A stretch of 64,000 nt of DNA from Spinacia oleracea (GCF_020520425.1 NC_079492.1:53009042-53073041); one strand, 5' to 3'; positions 10,522 to 22,936 are shown, counted from the first letter of the stretch. Notes: generated by a model not told the origin, from the sequence alone. Numbers and translations are program-made.

Positions 10522-12560
10522 TCTAGAACTTCAGGTAGCACGATTCCAAGATCTAATGCTGCAGAATTTCCTAGCAAGCTAAACTTATATGTCTATAAAG
10601 TTGGAATTTCCCTGCAAAGAACAGTTACATTATTATCAGGTATATAAGATCAATCATGGCATACTTGAGATGCGCAAAAGGGTGAAAACTTTAGCTTCAA
10701 TATGAAATTTTGAGATGTGAGAAACAGAACATGACTTTCCAAAGTACTGACTAAAAGCTAAAAATTGAAATATGATCTGATCAAGAAAAGAATATATCAG
10801 GATAGTAATAATAACAATTAACAAACAATGTCCTTCTACGCTTCTGCTACCCAAAAAATTGTATATGGGATGCAAAGAGTTGCCAACTGATAGATTATAT
10901 TCTGAAAAAATGAGATAACAGAACGCCAAAAGATCATTTTGAAGGAATGCACTGTCAACAATCTATAACATCAGCCAAACTGATTAGACTAGTACAGTAA
11001 AACTAATGCTCATTGTGATGCCAATAGAAGCGACCTATCATTAAAGGTTGCTTCTTCATTAAAACAGTAAAACCCTACTATTTGGAGTCTGGCTAATGTA
11101 TAATGTATGTATGCTAGGCAAAGCAAAGAGGATTTTATCAGAAAACTACGGCTTCCTGTCGATTTAGAAGGATCATCAAAAATCTCCATGGAAACAGTTT
11201 TTACTCAAGTAATCAGAGCTAGGACAATATTGGCAGTAAATTGATACTGCTTGAAAAGAGTGCTTAACCAATGAACTCAGTGTAGAAATTCAACATGATT
11301 CTCTTTAGCCTTTCAAGATAATATGAAGGGAATTAGGGGAAGATAATAAATATGAGCTTAGAGCAATCAAAAGAAGATGAAAACCATTACCCATTTGTGT
11401 TTAGGTGTAAATGTTTCCATCATTACGAAAAGAGTTCTAAGGCAGGAAATCTGACAGGAAAGGTATCGAGGATACGTAAGATCTACAATGGGAATGAAAA
11501 ACATCGGCATTTCCTTGCCTAATTTCTAAAAGTGATGAATTACTTACTTAAAAGCATATCATAGACTAGCATAGAAACAATTTGACATGCTGGAATTATC
11601 TGATCAAACTTAATCTCATAACCCAAAATTACAGATATTATAGCTAGCTTTCCAACAAGATAAATATATGTAGCATTGTCTCCTAGATAAACTGAGTTTA
11701 CATTGGAAAACATTGAAGAATGCTTAATGTTTTGCACATAAATACATAGCTAATATCACTCGATCAGGATTTCTAACCAGAACATATTACATATAAATGA
11801 TGCTAAAAGGGTCCTTGAACTTAATTACTTAAATTGGCCCCATAGAGTTGCAAAATCAAGAAAGTCAAGACACGGATCGAATAAGCAGAAGCCAAAAAGT
11901 CCTACACAAGAAAGAACTGTTCAAATATAGGCATATCATGCAACAATGGCATATACCAAATTAACCTACAATACAACATCAACTCAGTGCATCTCCTTCC
12001 AATAATAACCTAAAGGGCAGGTTTAGATGTACGCAATCTTAGTTCCATCTCGAGCTACGTATACTTGAAATGCTAGGGTTTGCAACCATTACTACTTCCT
12101 TCGTTTCAAAAAGATTGTTGGCTTTGTAGATAACTATTACGATTCACAATGTTACATCGTACATAGAATAACTACCAAACTTGTCATCTTGGTAAACTTA
12201 ATTGCACATCACAACATTTTCAACCCTACGTTCAAGGTTCAACAACTTTGATAATATATGAATTACGCCTCGAATTATATAACAAGGTTGCAATAGGCTT
12301 GTTTCTTAACAAATTTAAACATACCCAATTACCTCAAAGATAATTGAAATCACAAGACAAGTTTAGAAAGTAAATGAAAAGAAGTACAAAAACAGTATAC
12401 AAATACAAAAATTGTTAGAACAATTTATAGCGGGTGGGGAAGAACAAAATGAAATTTGAAAATATGAAAGAGAGTTGAAGAACTTTACGTATGGCGGCTG
12501 GTGAATGGTGAGGACTGAGGAGAGCATGAAAACTTACAGCTTCTTCAAAATAATGGGAAA
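10522..12560 (-). other. NDA 5' leader with probable ~1.9-kb intron
   Basis: On the - strand, TGTTCTTTGCAG at 10623-10612 is a strong 3' splice site, placing an untranslated exon at 10611-10522 just before the start codon. No coding sequence is recognisable upstream to 12.5 kb, and a TATA box sits at 12573-12580. The simplest reading is a 5'-UTR exon near 12.5 kb joined to 10611 by a long leader intron. The donor site is not fixed; several GTAAG-like words lie between 12480 and 12545. Confidence 0.55.
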
Positions 12561-12572
12561 AAACCACAGCCC

Positions 12573-12580
12573 TTTTTATA
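12573..12580 (-). promoter_or_regulatory. TATA box of the NDA gene
   Basis: The - strand reads CCCTATAAAAAGGGCTG, a strong TATA element upstream of the deduced leader. It implies a start site near 12545. Confidence 0.5.
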
Positions 12581-12913
12581 GGGCACTAAATATAGAATGT
12601 ATTAATTAAATTAATAAAATGTTGTGTTGCCTAAATTGTAATTTTAAAATGGTATTATCAATTTATGATGGAGTTAAAATAATACAGAAATTATGGGAGG
12701 AGATCTGGAATAAGGAGGCTTGGGCAACACGAAATTTTCCGATTTATGTTTTTTACTTTTTTCACACTATTCCGATTTTTTTGGGTGTCAAGACTCGACA
12801 CTTTTCGGGAGTAAACTGTTAACTTAGCGACGTCGTATGGTGCGTTTGAAAAGTGAGCGACACTCTTTGACATTATGCCATATTATTAGTTTATTTATTA
12901 CTCCGTTAGTCTA

Positions 12914-12950
12914 TGTTAATGTTAATGTTAATGTTAATGTTAATGTTACT
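12914..12950. repeat. (GTTAAT)n hexanucleotide repeat
   Basis: About six tandem GTTAAT units, with related GTTAATGTT words continuing imperfectly to about 13030 around poly-T tracts. Confidence 0.85.
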
Positions 12951-13217
12951 GTTTTTTATGTTTTTTTTTTTATAGAAGATGTAAATGTTAATGTTTTTTT
13001 TTATAGAAGGTGTTAATGTTTTTGTTAATGTAATTCTCTCTAATATAGTGTACTAGATTTAAAGCCCGTGCGATGCACGGGTTAAATTCATTTTTTTATG
13101 AGATTTTTTTTTCACCTTTAAATGATAGTTAGAAAATTGATTTTTTTTTTTTTTTTTTTTTTATAATCAATTAGTATGACAGTTTTAACGGGTCTTTGTT
13201 TATCTATTAAAAATTTT

Positions 13218-13484
13218 CAAAATTTATCTCTTATTATCTTTTATCAAGTCTTATTTTCTCTTTTTATTTTTCTTGAAACACGTACTTTTATTTTTCAATC
13301 GTTTCTGCTTGAATTAATGGCTCGAATCAACGAAATATTTCTGAAACTTAATCAAAATTTATCTCTTATTATCTTTTATCAAGTCTTTAATTATCTCTTT
13401 TTATTTTTCTTGAAACACGTACTTTTATTTTTCAATCGTTTCTGCTTGAATTAATGGCTCGAATCAACGAAATATTTCTGAAAC
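13218..13484. repeat. 135-bp tandem duplication
   Basis: Copy 1 (13218-13352) and copy 2 (13353-13484) both begin CAAAATTTATCTCTTATTAT and end near AATATTTCTGAAAC. They are nearly identical apart from a small indel after CAAGTCTT. This lies inside the reverse Helitron. Confidence 0.9.
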
Positions 13485-14173
13485 ATAAACGTACGGAGTA
13501 ATCAAATCATAATAACTATGGGTGAAAGGAAAAACAAATATAATATAGCACTTATTTATAAAAGAGGAGCATAGTTTTATAATACTCTCGTATATTTATA
13601 ACCAGAAAAAATATAGGTTTAATGCAAGTAGAATTTTATTATGATATGAATTAATCCAAATATCATAGGTTTAAAGAAAATAAAACTCTATTATAAACCG
13701 AAAAATATTTCTTTATCTAAAATTCTATAACGTGGTATTCATTGCTAATACTCTTCAAAATCTTCAAACTACGATAGTGATCATTACTTTAAAATAGCTA
13801 GTCTTGTGAATTACTTTGTTTTTCTTTACTTTCTTTTTTCCTATTTTTGGTACGGAGTAAGGTTTTTTAGACTTTATTTCAATTTCAAGTAGTACATTAA
13901 GTTTAGTTTAATTCAACCAAATAAAATGTGGGCTTGCAACCCCGATTGTGTTAACGTTTATCGTTTATATTCTATGTTAGGTTTAATTTTGACATCTAAA
14001 TTGTAGTTCGTTGTGCCGTATAAAAAGCATAAATTATGCCCGAGATAACACTTAATTTATTTTATTAATCACTATTTAGCTCTAAATTAAACTGTGTTGA
14101 TGAGGTATGATTTGGAATACAAAGATATATATATATATATATATACACAAAGATAAAAAAAGTTTGTGAAATT

Positions 14174-14287
14174 TATCTTTATCGTATTAAGTAGTCAATC
14201 ATGGTAAGACTCCCATATTATTTATTAATCTATCTTTATCGTATTAAGTAATCAATCATGGCAAGACTCTCATATTATTTATTTAAT
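14174..14287. repeat. 57-bp tandem duplication
   Basis: TATCTTTATCGTATTAAGTA begins at 14174 and again at 14231. The two copies differ by a few substitutions. It lies inside the reverse Helitron, next to a short TA tract. Confidence 0.85.
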
Positions 14288-14939
14288 TAGTTAATAATTT
14301 AATAATATGTGATGACGTGGCAATCCTATGTGGACGCTCTCATTACTCTTGAAAAAACTCCCCTTTATATATATATATTAGATTATTTAAATGTTACTAA
14401 TTAAATTAGCCGTTCATCTTAAATTTCAACATATAATACTCGATTGACTAAGTAATGGTATGAGTCAAGTGAGTACGTGGACATATTAGGATAACGTAAG
14501 ACCATGTCACAAGGGTGTGCATTAGAGTATTAGACATCCGGACATCCACGAGTGTACATTATTATAATTGCGCTCTCATATCATGCGTATCAACCTATCA
14601 TCTAAACTTACATCTGTATACATGACACGAAGCTTCTAGCGTAATCGTCGATTACGGTCGACTACGATAACAAAATAAGATCTTGACCATTAAATGTTAC
14701 ATAATTCATCTTAGCCACCCAAAACAATTAAAATTAAAAAACTCATTAAAGGACTGTTTGGTTGATTTTTAGATTTTATAATGCGTAACAATAATAATTC
14801 TTTTAACACCAAACTTTATTTTGTTTATTTTTAACAATCTTTTTAACCAAAAATTACAAGTACCGGCTCACCGCTTATGGAGTTCATCTTCAACCTTAAT
14901 TAACCCCCATTTTCAAACTTCATCTTCATCTTCAACTAA

Positions 14940-14978
14940 ACCCCACCCCCACCCCACCCCCACACCCACCCCCCCCCA
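14940..14978. repeat. C-rich (CCCCA) tract
   Basis: A run of CCCCA/CCCAC words ending in a poly-C stretch. The other strand is G-rich and could form G-quadruplex-like structure. There is no gene context. Confidence 0.75.
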
Positions 14979-15966
14979 AACCTTAAATTGTCAAAATTTT
15001 GAAGAAATTAGCAAAATACAATCAATATTGATCATCCATTTGTTTCATACTTTAATAAATTAATTCGGTATTTTTTCATGGAAAGGTACTACTAGTTCAT
15101 CTTAATTATATATTTCATTAAACACTAATTTATATGTGTTTTTAGACATTTTCGTTGCAAGATTCGTGAATAAAAACGTCAAATTTAGTGGTTGAAATAT
15201 ACCGCTTGTTGTCCACCATTGGTGGTCTTTGAAGGACTCAAAGACTCATATCCAAAAGACAACCATATCCCTTGTGTTTTTCTGGAAACCTCCTACTGTC
15301 CTTAAATAAAACTCCCAAATATTACTAATAAGATTTAAAAAAAACTAATTCCTAAAAACTAATACAGATTCATTCAGTACATCACACGGATCTAGTAATA
15401 TTTAGGCTCTAATTTGTTCGTCTTATTTCAAACCAAATAAGTTCAGGAAAAAAAAGTGTTTTTTTAGACACTTTCACACACAAATGTTGTACCTGAACTA
15501 AACTAAACTTATTAAACCTGTACTGAACTGAATTTGTTGGACCTGAACTGAACTGAATTGAACTTATTGCACCTGAACTGAATTTATTTGGACCTAAACT
15601 GAACTAACTTATTGGAACTAAACTTAACCCGACAAAAATTTAATTTAACGTAACTGAAATAATATGAATCATAATAACTATAAATTATAAATAATAATTA
15701 TAATAATAATAACAACAATAATAACTATAATATTATTCGAAATAATATTTCAATAATAGAAAAATGTGAAAATTAATTAAAGTAGCTGGAAAAAATATAA
15801 AAAATACTAAGTGGTAGATTCGGATAGATATGATCCCGATTTTTGTCATCGAATATTAATGAATAATTTAGGTACGAAAAATCATTTATTGGGATATATA
15901 ATAAATAATAGTAAGTAATAATTTATAGTTCCTCCACCACCGCGAACCTCGGTTAGATTCAGGTAA

Positions 15967-15967
<1 letters not shown>

Positions 15968-16017
<50 letters not shown>
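15968..16017. repeat. (AAT)n microsatellite
   Basis: About 16 uninterrupted AAT trinucleotides inside AT-rich sequence. Confidence 0.95.
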
Positions 16018-16338
16018 GTGTAATTGAATTAAACAGTATCGAATTGAACTGAACTGAACTGAAAAATAAGTCGTGAGGCTGAAATTAAGTCAATAAGAAC
16101 AAGGTGTAAGTCGAAAAGAATGGACCAAAAAAACCGTTTTCATGGCAAATAGTTTCCCGCTCGAGCTAATTATAAGTCACTAATTGCACCCCCTTTATTA
16201 ACTTGCTCTCCTTTTAAGTTTCTTTATTCTGTATTTACATTTGGAGAGGATATTAACCACACGGGAATAAGAATTGTTATCCTCTACGTGGTGTTTTGCT
16301 TTTTATTTATTCTTTTTCATTCTACCCTAATTCAATAG

Positions 16339-16464
16339 GTATACACAACTATGATTTGGTACCGCATAATATTGCTTTAAGTATGCCCAACTATGATTTG
16401 GTACCTCGTAATATTGCTTTAGGTATGCCCAACTATGATTTGGTACCGCATAAAATTGCTTGTT
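16339..16464. repeat. 42-bp tandem repeat, three units
   Basis: AACTATGATTTGGTACC starts at 16347, 16389 and 16431, giving an exact 42-bp period (14 codons). On the + strand the units read through without a stop as NYDLVPHNIAL-type peptides within an open frame 16296-16523. That frame has no family match I recognise, so I annotate only the repeat. Confidence 0.9.
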
Positions 16465-16822
16465 CTTCTTCGTTAATAAAAAAAATATACAAATTACATT
16501 TCGTGTTAGTCATAACCTCATAAGTCATTACGGAGTATGTGTCAATAATACATTCGTATACGGAGTACTCCGTAAGTAATACGAAGTACTAAATACAAGT
16601 ATATAAAACCATCCATTCTCATCCTTGTAGTATTTACTAAAGTGTAACACGTTATAAATGGAAATCAACTCCTTTTTTATATAATACTCCGTAGAATGAA
16701 ACTATAACAATTAACAACCTACCAATCTACCTTAACAAGTTAATAGGATGAATTGCACACTAATCATTTGGGAATAGCCAAATACTTCTTAGAGGGTTTA
16801 AAAAAAATTCAAACAATGTCTT

Positions 16823-16880
16823 TCACATGTAGGAGGAGAGAGATAGAGATATCACATGTAGGAGGAGTGAGATAGAGATA
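16823..16880. repeat. 29-bp tandem duplication
   Basis: TCACATGTAGGAGGAG-type units start at 16823 and 16852 with a single difference (GAGAG against GTGAG). Confidence 0.9.
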
Positions 16881-16911
16881 TGTAAGATCTAAAATTATTA
16901 AATACGATTAA

Positions 16912-17157
16912 GGCTCTGTTCTATTTGACTTATTTTAGACAAAGTAAGTTCAGAAAAAAAATAAGTTTTTTTCAGATAAAATAAGTCTTGATTAGTTCAA
17001 TTCATATAAGTTCAGAAGAAATAAGTCTTTTTAACACATATTCACACACAAATAAGTTTATTTAAGACAATATAAGGTTTTTGCAGATAAAATAAGTTCA
17101 ATTAAGTTCACATAAGTTCAGATAATATATTTTAATTAAGACAAAATAAATGAATAA
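16912..17157. mobile_element. PIF/Harbinger-like MITE fragment
   Basis: After TAA (16909-16911) it starts GGCTCTGTTCTATTTGAC, close to the left end of the element at 19223, and it has the same internal AAATAAGTTCAG words. The right terminus is not clear. A similar left end, GGCTCTAATTTGTTCGTC, occurs near 15408. Confidence 0.4.
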
Positions 17158-17529
17158 GAAGTCGATATGAATGCATGGAATGAAGTAGATGAGTAGAGCT
17201 TAGGATAACACCTCAAAACAAAGAATGGGTAGAATTTAAGAAATCGGAATATATTTTAGCATACCCCATTATATTCTGGGAACTCCTATAATATGATAAA
17301 TTATTAATATTACAATTTAAACATGAAAATCAATGATTTTGAAAAATATTAGGTTCCTCGTAACGTAAAATAAAATAATAACCTGGAAAAAAAATTATAT
17401 AATCTTATTTTTAAGATTTATTTTGAAATAGTTAGTCATTATATTTATGTTATTCAAATTTTCATTCTAAGGATATGCAACCTGATTTTTTATTTTTTCT
17501 AGTTTTCTTTATTTATTTATATTTATGCA

Positions 17530-17757
17530 AACTTTTATACAAGGCGGTCTTACACAAAAGACCACATTGATGTCATATAAGTTAAGCAATGAAATCAATT
17601 AGTTAACACACTTGAACTAATTAGTTAAGGACTGCAACCAATTTTTTAAACAATGAAAATAATTAGTTAAGCACTAGAACTAATTAGTTAACCAATAAAA
17701 CCAATTAGTTAAACAGTCAAAGTGGTCTTTCCGGTAAGACGGTCTTACACAAAAGTT
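17530..17757. mobile_element. MITE with 24-bp inverted termini, 228 bp
   Basis: The left end AACTTTTATACAAGGCGGTC and the reverse complement of the right end (AACTTTTGTGTAAGACCGTC) match imperfectly over about 24 bp. The interior has AATTAGTTAA words repeated about every 28 bp. No target duplication could be defined, so the superfamily is open. Confidence 0.6.
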
Positions 17758-18841
17758 ACCGTTATAACTATATACCATTCATTTAATACAAAATTTGGTA
17801 TTTCCTTTTTTTTGAATGGTTATTTTTCCTTTTATTGCTAGGTTGAATTCTCGTTTTTTTTCCCTTACTTGATTAGTGTTTGATTGAAGTTGTGAATTGA
17901 TTAGTTGTCTTTTGAGTGGGTATGATGTGGCATAGGTGAGAAGAGAGTATTGGGGGTTTGCTCACCTCACATTAACCATCACTTTGCTTTAATTATATAG
18001 ATGAGAATCAAAATAAAATTATTTTAACACAATTTAGAAATAAATATGATAAAATCATGTCCATTATAAACTCCACAATTGTAGAACCGTATAATCGGTA
18101 AATTAAAACATGCCCAATGATTTTTGTAACATATTAAATATTAAAATGTCAAGGTCAATGTAGTCATTATGATAATGTTTGAAGGCTCCAAGCCTTCAAA
18201 TGAAGCCTTCAAACAACAACAATGGCGGACCAAAATTTTGCTCCATCTCTAACATAAAAATTATTGACTAATCCGTATAAGCATAAATCTTTAGCCAAAA
18301 ACTGAATTATTTGAGAAATACATACAATCAAATCATGTAAGCTGTCAATTAAAAAATCATGTAAGTAACATTTTCAAAAGCCTGGATGGTAATTAAAAAT
18401 CATAAAAACTATTATATAGGTTGTAGGTTGTAATTATTTTGCCTTTTTCATTGGTATATGCCTATATATACGGTTGTTGAAGGTTATCCATTCATGGTAA
18501 TTAAGATTAAAGATTGAATATTATTTTCTATTGATGGTTGAAGATGATGGACTTTGCAGTTTGCACATGAAGGTTAAGGATGATGGACCTTTTGATTTCG
18601 AATGGACTTTTTCCCTAAAATTTGAAAAGTTTTTGTTTTATTACGGCCTTACGGGTACTTGAAATTAATTTACAAAAATTAAGGGGTGTACAATAAAAAG
18701 TAATGTGACTTATTTTACCCTAAAAATAGAGTTACCAAACATATCATTTTTAGTTGAATGGTTAAGATTTATCAAGTCTAATCAACGGTTAAGATTATTT
18801 TGTATTATGGTAGTCGGCGGTAGTCGACAACTACGCTAGAA

Positions 18842-19222
18842 TTTTTAATACACGAGAATAACTGAATGAGATGCATTCCTTGTCATACAGAATACTCCGT
18901 ACATCCGAGACTAATTGTTAAATACGTAGTACTCTTTATGAGATGTATTCATTGCCGTAACTGTAAGCACGTACCACCACAAAATGGGTGTCACACAATA
19001 CAGGATACATCCTCATAAGTTTAAAGAAAGTCTAATGAATGTGGAAAAGAAAATCAAGACACAAGAAATGTAACAGAATTTTGGTCTAAGCATATTTGAC
19101 GTAGTCAATGAACGACGTTTAAATTCGTCTAGAGGATCCATGCACGTTTTTTAGATTTTGAATTTGGCCGTTAATCTAATCGAAATACATTACGATATTC
19201 GTTGGCAGAAGTTAAAACTTAA
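18842..19222. other. AT-rich intergenic stretch
   Basis: No gene, RNA or element terminus is recognised. Confidence 0.5.
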
Positions 19223-19414
19223 GGCTTTGTTTTTGTTCACCTTATTTTCACTTATTTCAGGAAAAATAAGTTCAGCAAAAATAAGGGTTGACCAAATAAA
19301 ATCTATAACTAAAATAAGTTTTGATAAGTTCTAATAAGTTTAGTTAAATTCAAATAAGTTCAGATAAGATAAGTTTAGGAAAATAAGTGAAAATCAGTTG
19401 AATAAAACGCACCC
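19223..19414. mobile_element. Tourist-like (PIF/Harbinger) MITE, 192 bp
   Basis: Flanked by TAA on both sides (19220-19222 and 19415-19417), the 3-bp TSD of PIF/Harbinger. The left terminus GGCTTTGTTTTTGTTCACC pairs imperfectly with the right (reverse complement GGGTGCGTTTTATTCAAC), then exactly over TTTTCACTTATTT. The interior is built from AATAAGTTCAG words. Confidence 0.65.
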
Positions 19415-19775
19415 TAAAATGGGCAGGTGGATTCCATTTATCATACGAAGTACTATTCAAAGTATTCATATATGGGCTTAAAACATAAGCCACATGGTAA
19501 AACCATAATGCAAAAGAAAGAAGTTTGTACTTGTACTTGTTAACTTGTACTAGTACATATGAATAGTCAAATTGCTAATATCTCATTAGCAAAGAATTAA
19601 ATTACAATTGCAACAAATTATAGTACAAATTAAATTGTTCAACACTACATATTGCTAAAATAATAAGGTTTATTTACTTTTGATGAATGGATTATCCTAG
19701 AGTCCTAAACATTGGAAGCCAAGGATGTAATTATAACCTCCTCCTTTTGTTGAGTATGAGTATGACATGATTTTC

Positions 19776-22700
19776 TTATGTGGCGACTACCATTGCTTCA
19801 TGGCCATGGTTGAACACCTTGTTTAAAATCATGGCTAATCTAACCCCTCCTTGCGCTATACGTTTCATCACGAAAGGCAGCCTCGAATTAAAGTAGTTAT
19901 CTATAAACACATGATAAGAATTTTCGAACGTGTTATATATACACCTTTAATTTGCTATACGAGGAATTTAAATTGTTTCAATATATTTTGAAGATGCAAA
20001 CTACACAAATTCTTACCTCCAAGTGTTACACCAGGGTCGGCGTCTTTGTAACCCCATTTACAAGCTATGTTAATGCTCTCTGTGGCATACCTATGGCAAG
20101 GAAAAACCAAAAACGTCTTATGACAAGTACGATTATTTTTTACGTAAAATTTTAAAAGGAAAATAGTCGTACTTGGTTACGCAAGTATGAAGACTGTCGC
20201 AATCTGTCCAATGCGAGACATCGTCAAACCAAATTCCCTGTATTAATATAATAAGGTACAACGTTATATATAAGCACATTATCGATCGTTGATAATCATG
20301 ATTTGAAGGGCTTAATTAGTTATTATGACGAGTTGCAAAAGACGAATTACTCATGTTTAAGTCTTACATCAGTGAAGTTTCCTACAATGTCTTGTTGTAA
20401 GAGATCCACGTCATTGTCATAGTAATCCTTCATGGCTGTAAGAATTATCTCTCTGTCCCATACCTAAACCATACCATAGCAACCGGAAGTTTAACACGGA
20501 GTATTAAAAAACAACTACGGAGTACTTTGTACTTTTGTAGTAAGTATAAAAATCAGGGCCGGGCCGGGCCGGGACAAACTTTGAGTCTGACTTTTCTTCC
20601 TAAAACCCGCTATTCCGGCCAAAATAGTTGTGGTGGTATCTCATACAGTTATGGTATTTATCACGTTTGTGGCGGTATAAAAGGTTCAAGTGCCAATCTT
20701 TTGAGCAAAACAAATTGGAAAAAATGTGTTAATTAATAGAAAACATACATGATGGAGATTAGATTTATGCCTAAACCATCGTAAATCAATAGAATTTCCT
20801 CCTCTATCGCTGGTATGCGCGCAATGCATTGGCTGTAATTAAGAATGATTAACATACAGTTAAATAACATAATGTTGAGTTAAATCCAGAATTAATTTAG
20901 ATAGATAAGAGTGAGAATTATGATATCATCTGGAATAAAACCTGATGAATATCACCCATGAAGTGTGACAGAAATAGCAATGCCTCTGTCAAATTATCTG
21001 CATTTTTAAGCAAAAGTCAAAATTACCATATAGCATGCAAATTACTGGAATCAGAGTCAAAATTAAACAGATCTTACAGCGCCGATCAGCTGTTCCTTGA
21101 CGGTAATGCTGAAGTTGAGAAGTGAAATTCTGGATAGCACCAGCAACACACATGTCTTCAACACCATGTTCATCATGACAATCCCCTAAACCAATCCAAT
21201 CATTAATTAGGTAACTAATGACATAGGTAAAGATTAATCGCGGTAGCTTAATTATTTAAATAGCTTACGTACGTTTATAATCAAAAGAGCAAGAATCATC
21301 AGGAGTATCAATGAAGTGAAGAGGGCTAGTCCAGCGGTATTTGTACCAGTGTCTTACTTGGTCTGGCCACACACATAAAGCTGATAAGTTGCCATTTAAA
21401 TCTTCTGGTAATAACTTCTTCACTGCATCTGCTGCCTCTGGTTCCAACAGATCCTGTTTCATACACAAATTTAATCACTTATTAAGTTAGAAATATTGGA
21501 AAGTAATCCATATTGATAATTTGGAGCACCATATACAATATTTATTATAATCCATATATGTACAATAAGAGTGGATGCCGACTGGGTTAGTTATCGGTTA
21601 ACACATGATTAATTACTCATTAAGTTAGAAATATTGGAAAGTAATCCATATAGGTTAAAATAAGAGGCTAATTGTGGATGTCGACTAGGTTAGCTATTGG
21701 TTAAAGTATTGTCGGGATTCCAAGACCGGGTCAAATCTCATCGGGGGGACCTATGTGGGTCGGGTCTCTCTACATCGAAAATAATTGGAGGCTATATTCA
21801 AAGACCCCAGATTTTATTAAAAGGTAGGTTGGAAAGAAAGGAAATTGTTTTCCCTAGTGAGATGTTTGCTTACACTTCATTCTTATTAGACCAATAAAAT
21901 AATAAATACATTTCTTAATCCTTACATAATCGTGTAACGTTTAGAGTCTGCTTAACTCAAGACTCTTTCAAGTACGTACAAGGCAAGCAAGTTTTATGTA
22001 TTACGGCAATATCTCATAATGTATAAACAATTTTGAGAAACAGAAAAGTTGAGATAACAACATGCCATACATTGCTACAAGTCATCAAAAGTTTACTGAT
22101 AATAAGATATAAGTCATGCTAAGAGTGTTTACGCCAGGGTTGGCTAAAGGGAGGTCTATGCGGACCTACAGCACCGGGCCACAAAATTTTAGGGGTGCAA
22201 AAAGAAATTATATTGGTTAAACCCTAAGAACAAATATTATATATTTAACAACTGCTTCGTTATGCATTATGTAATCTTTGTCTCAGTTGGTAAGGACTAA
22301 TAAGTGTGATAGCAGACACCAGGGTTTGATTAATCACTACCCCTTTTCTTATTTAATTTTTACATTTCCATCAAACCTTTACATCAATTTTCTCAAACCA
22401 TCACACATAAAACGTTAAACCATATTATTAATTTGACTTTATATTTTATATAAATAAAATAATATTAATACAATAATTATGGGTTTTACATTAACAGGAA
22501 TAAGTTTCGTAGGTAAAAAGAAAGACTCTATTTAACCCAACACCTATCTCGGGTTAGGCAGTCCAGTTACGCATGAAACGTTTGAGTCACTCCTAAACAT
22601 ATTGTAACAGATTATCTAAAAATCGAGTTACACGAAGCCAATAGTTCAAGAGTCGGAATGAATAAAAAGAACTTAAAGAGGTACACAGCCACAAAAGAAA

Positions 22701-22830
22701 AGAGTACGTAGTAGTTAACCTGCGCAATTTTGCAGGTGATCATGTGACCCTCTTTGCTCCATGCTTGAACTCCAGCAATCAAGATCAAGCAATAAACCAG
22801 ACAAGAAACAAAACAAGTAGAACGCGACAT
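19776..22830 (-). CDS. Secreted S1/P1-type nuclease (plant ENDO family), upstream copy
   Basis: Nine exons on the - strand: 22830-22720, 21453-21273, 21185-21078, 20997-20942, 20832-20749, 20463-20368, 20237-20173, 20090-20017 and 19900-19776. They total 900 nt (299 aa), all with GT-AG borders. A hydrophobic signal peptide ends before W24 of WSKEGH, whose Trp (the mature N-terminus) and His are zinc ligands in P1 nuclease. The other ligands are present in WPD, LHF, SHFMGDIHQ and HHVWD. Conserved Cys and NFT/NLT glycosylation sites are kept. The family is a Zn-dependent endonuclease and 3'-nucleotidase degrading RNA and single-stranded DNA during programmed cell death and senescence, in ER-derived compartments, vacuole or apoplast. 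The C-terminus (MKRIAQGG onward) resembles ENDO4/ENDO5 more than ENDO2; which orthologue is uncertain. Intron 1 (1.27 kb) holds two SINE heads. Confidence 0.92.
21680..21770 (+). repeat. tRNA-derived SINE head in nuclease intron 1
   Basis: An A-box-like TTAGCTATTGGTTAAAGTA (from about 21690) and a B-box-like GACCGGGTCAAATCTC (from 21725) are in tRNA-like spacing. It is antisense to the host gene and lies in its first intron. Confidence 0.5.
22276..22345 (+). repeat. Second SINE head in nuclease intron 1
   Basis: TTGTCTCAGTTGGTAAGGAC (from 22278) and CCAGGGTTTGATTAATC (from 22319) resemble A and B boxes. It is antisense to the host gene. The tail is not defined. Confidence 0.45.
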
Positions 22831-22936
22831 TGAAAAACCTCGAATTATATCAAACACCCGTAAAATTAACAAAATAGACACTCTTAATTATGTATACGCA
22901 AGTAAACTTATGTGTTATGGTTAGGCAGACTACCAT

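Larger units (their letters stand above)
13053..14382 (-). mobile_element. Non-autonomous Helitron, 1.33 kb, - strand
   Basis: On the - strand the element starts TCTAATATATATATATAAAG at 14382 (preceded by A). It ends with hairpin CCCGTGC-AT-CGCACGGG and then CTTTAAATCTAG at 13053, followed by T. Both ends and the A/T insertion site fit Helitron rules. There is no helicase coding. It carries a 135-bp direct duplication (13218-13484), a 57-bp duplication (about 14174-14287) and long T and TA tracts. Confidence 0.72.
14634..18841. mobile_element. Possible decayed Mutator-like element bounded by long inverted repeats
   Basis: The left end (from 14634, TTCTAGCGTAATCGTCGATT) and the reverse complement of the right end (from 18841, TTCTAGCGTAGTTGTCGACT) match imperfectly for roughly 110 bp, including CGACTAC, AAAATAA, ATCTTgACC and a second ATCTTAgCCa block. 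Long diverged terminal inverted repeats are typical of MULEs. No transposase is recognisable inside, and the interior holds unrelated MITEs and simple repeats. A 9-bp target duplication is not convincing (GACACGAAG left; TACACGAGA near the right). Two independent MITE ends are an alternative. Confidence 0.35.

Noticed and set aside
19776-22830. Upstream nuclease as a pseudogene, because only short frames are visible
   Set aside because: All nine exons could be joined through GT-AG sites with preserved phase, and every metal-ligand motif is present.
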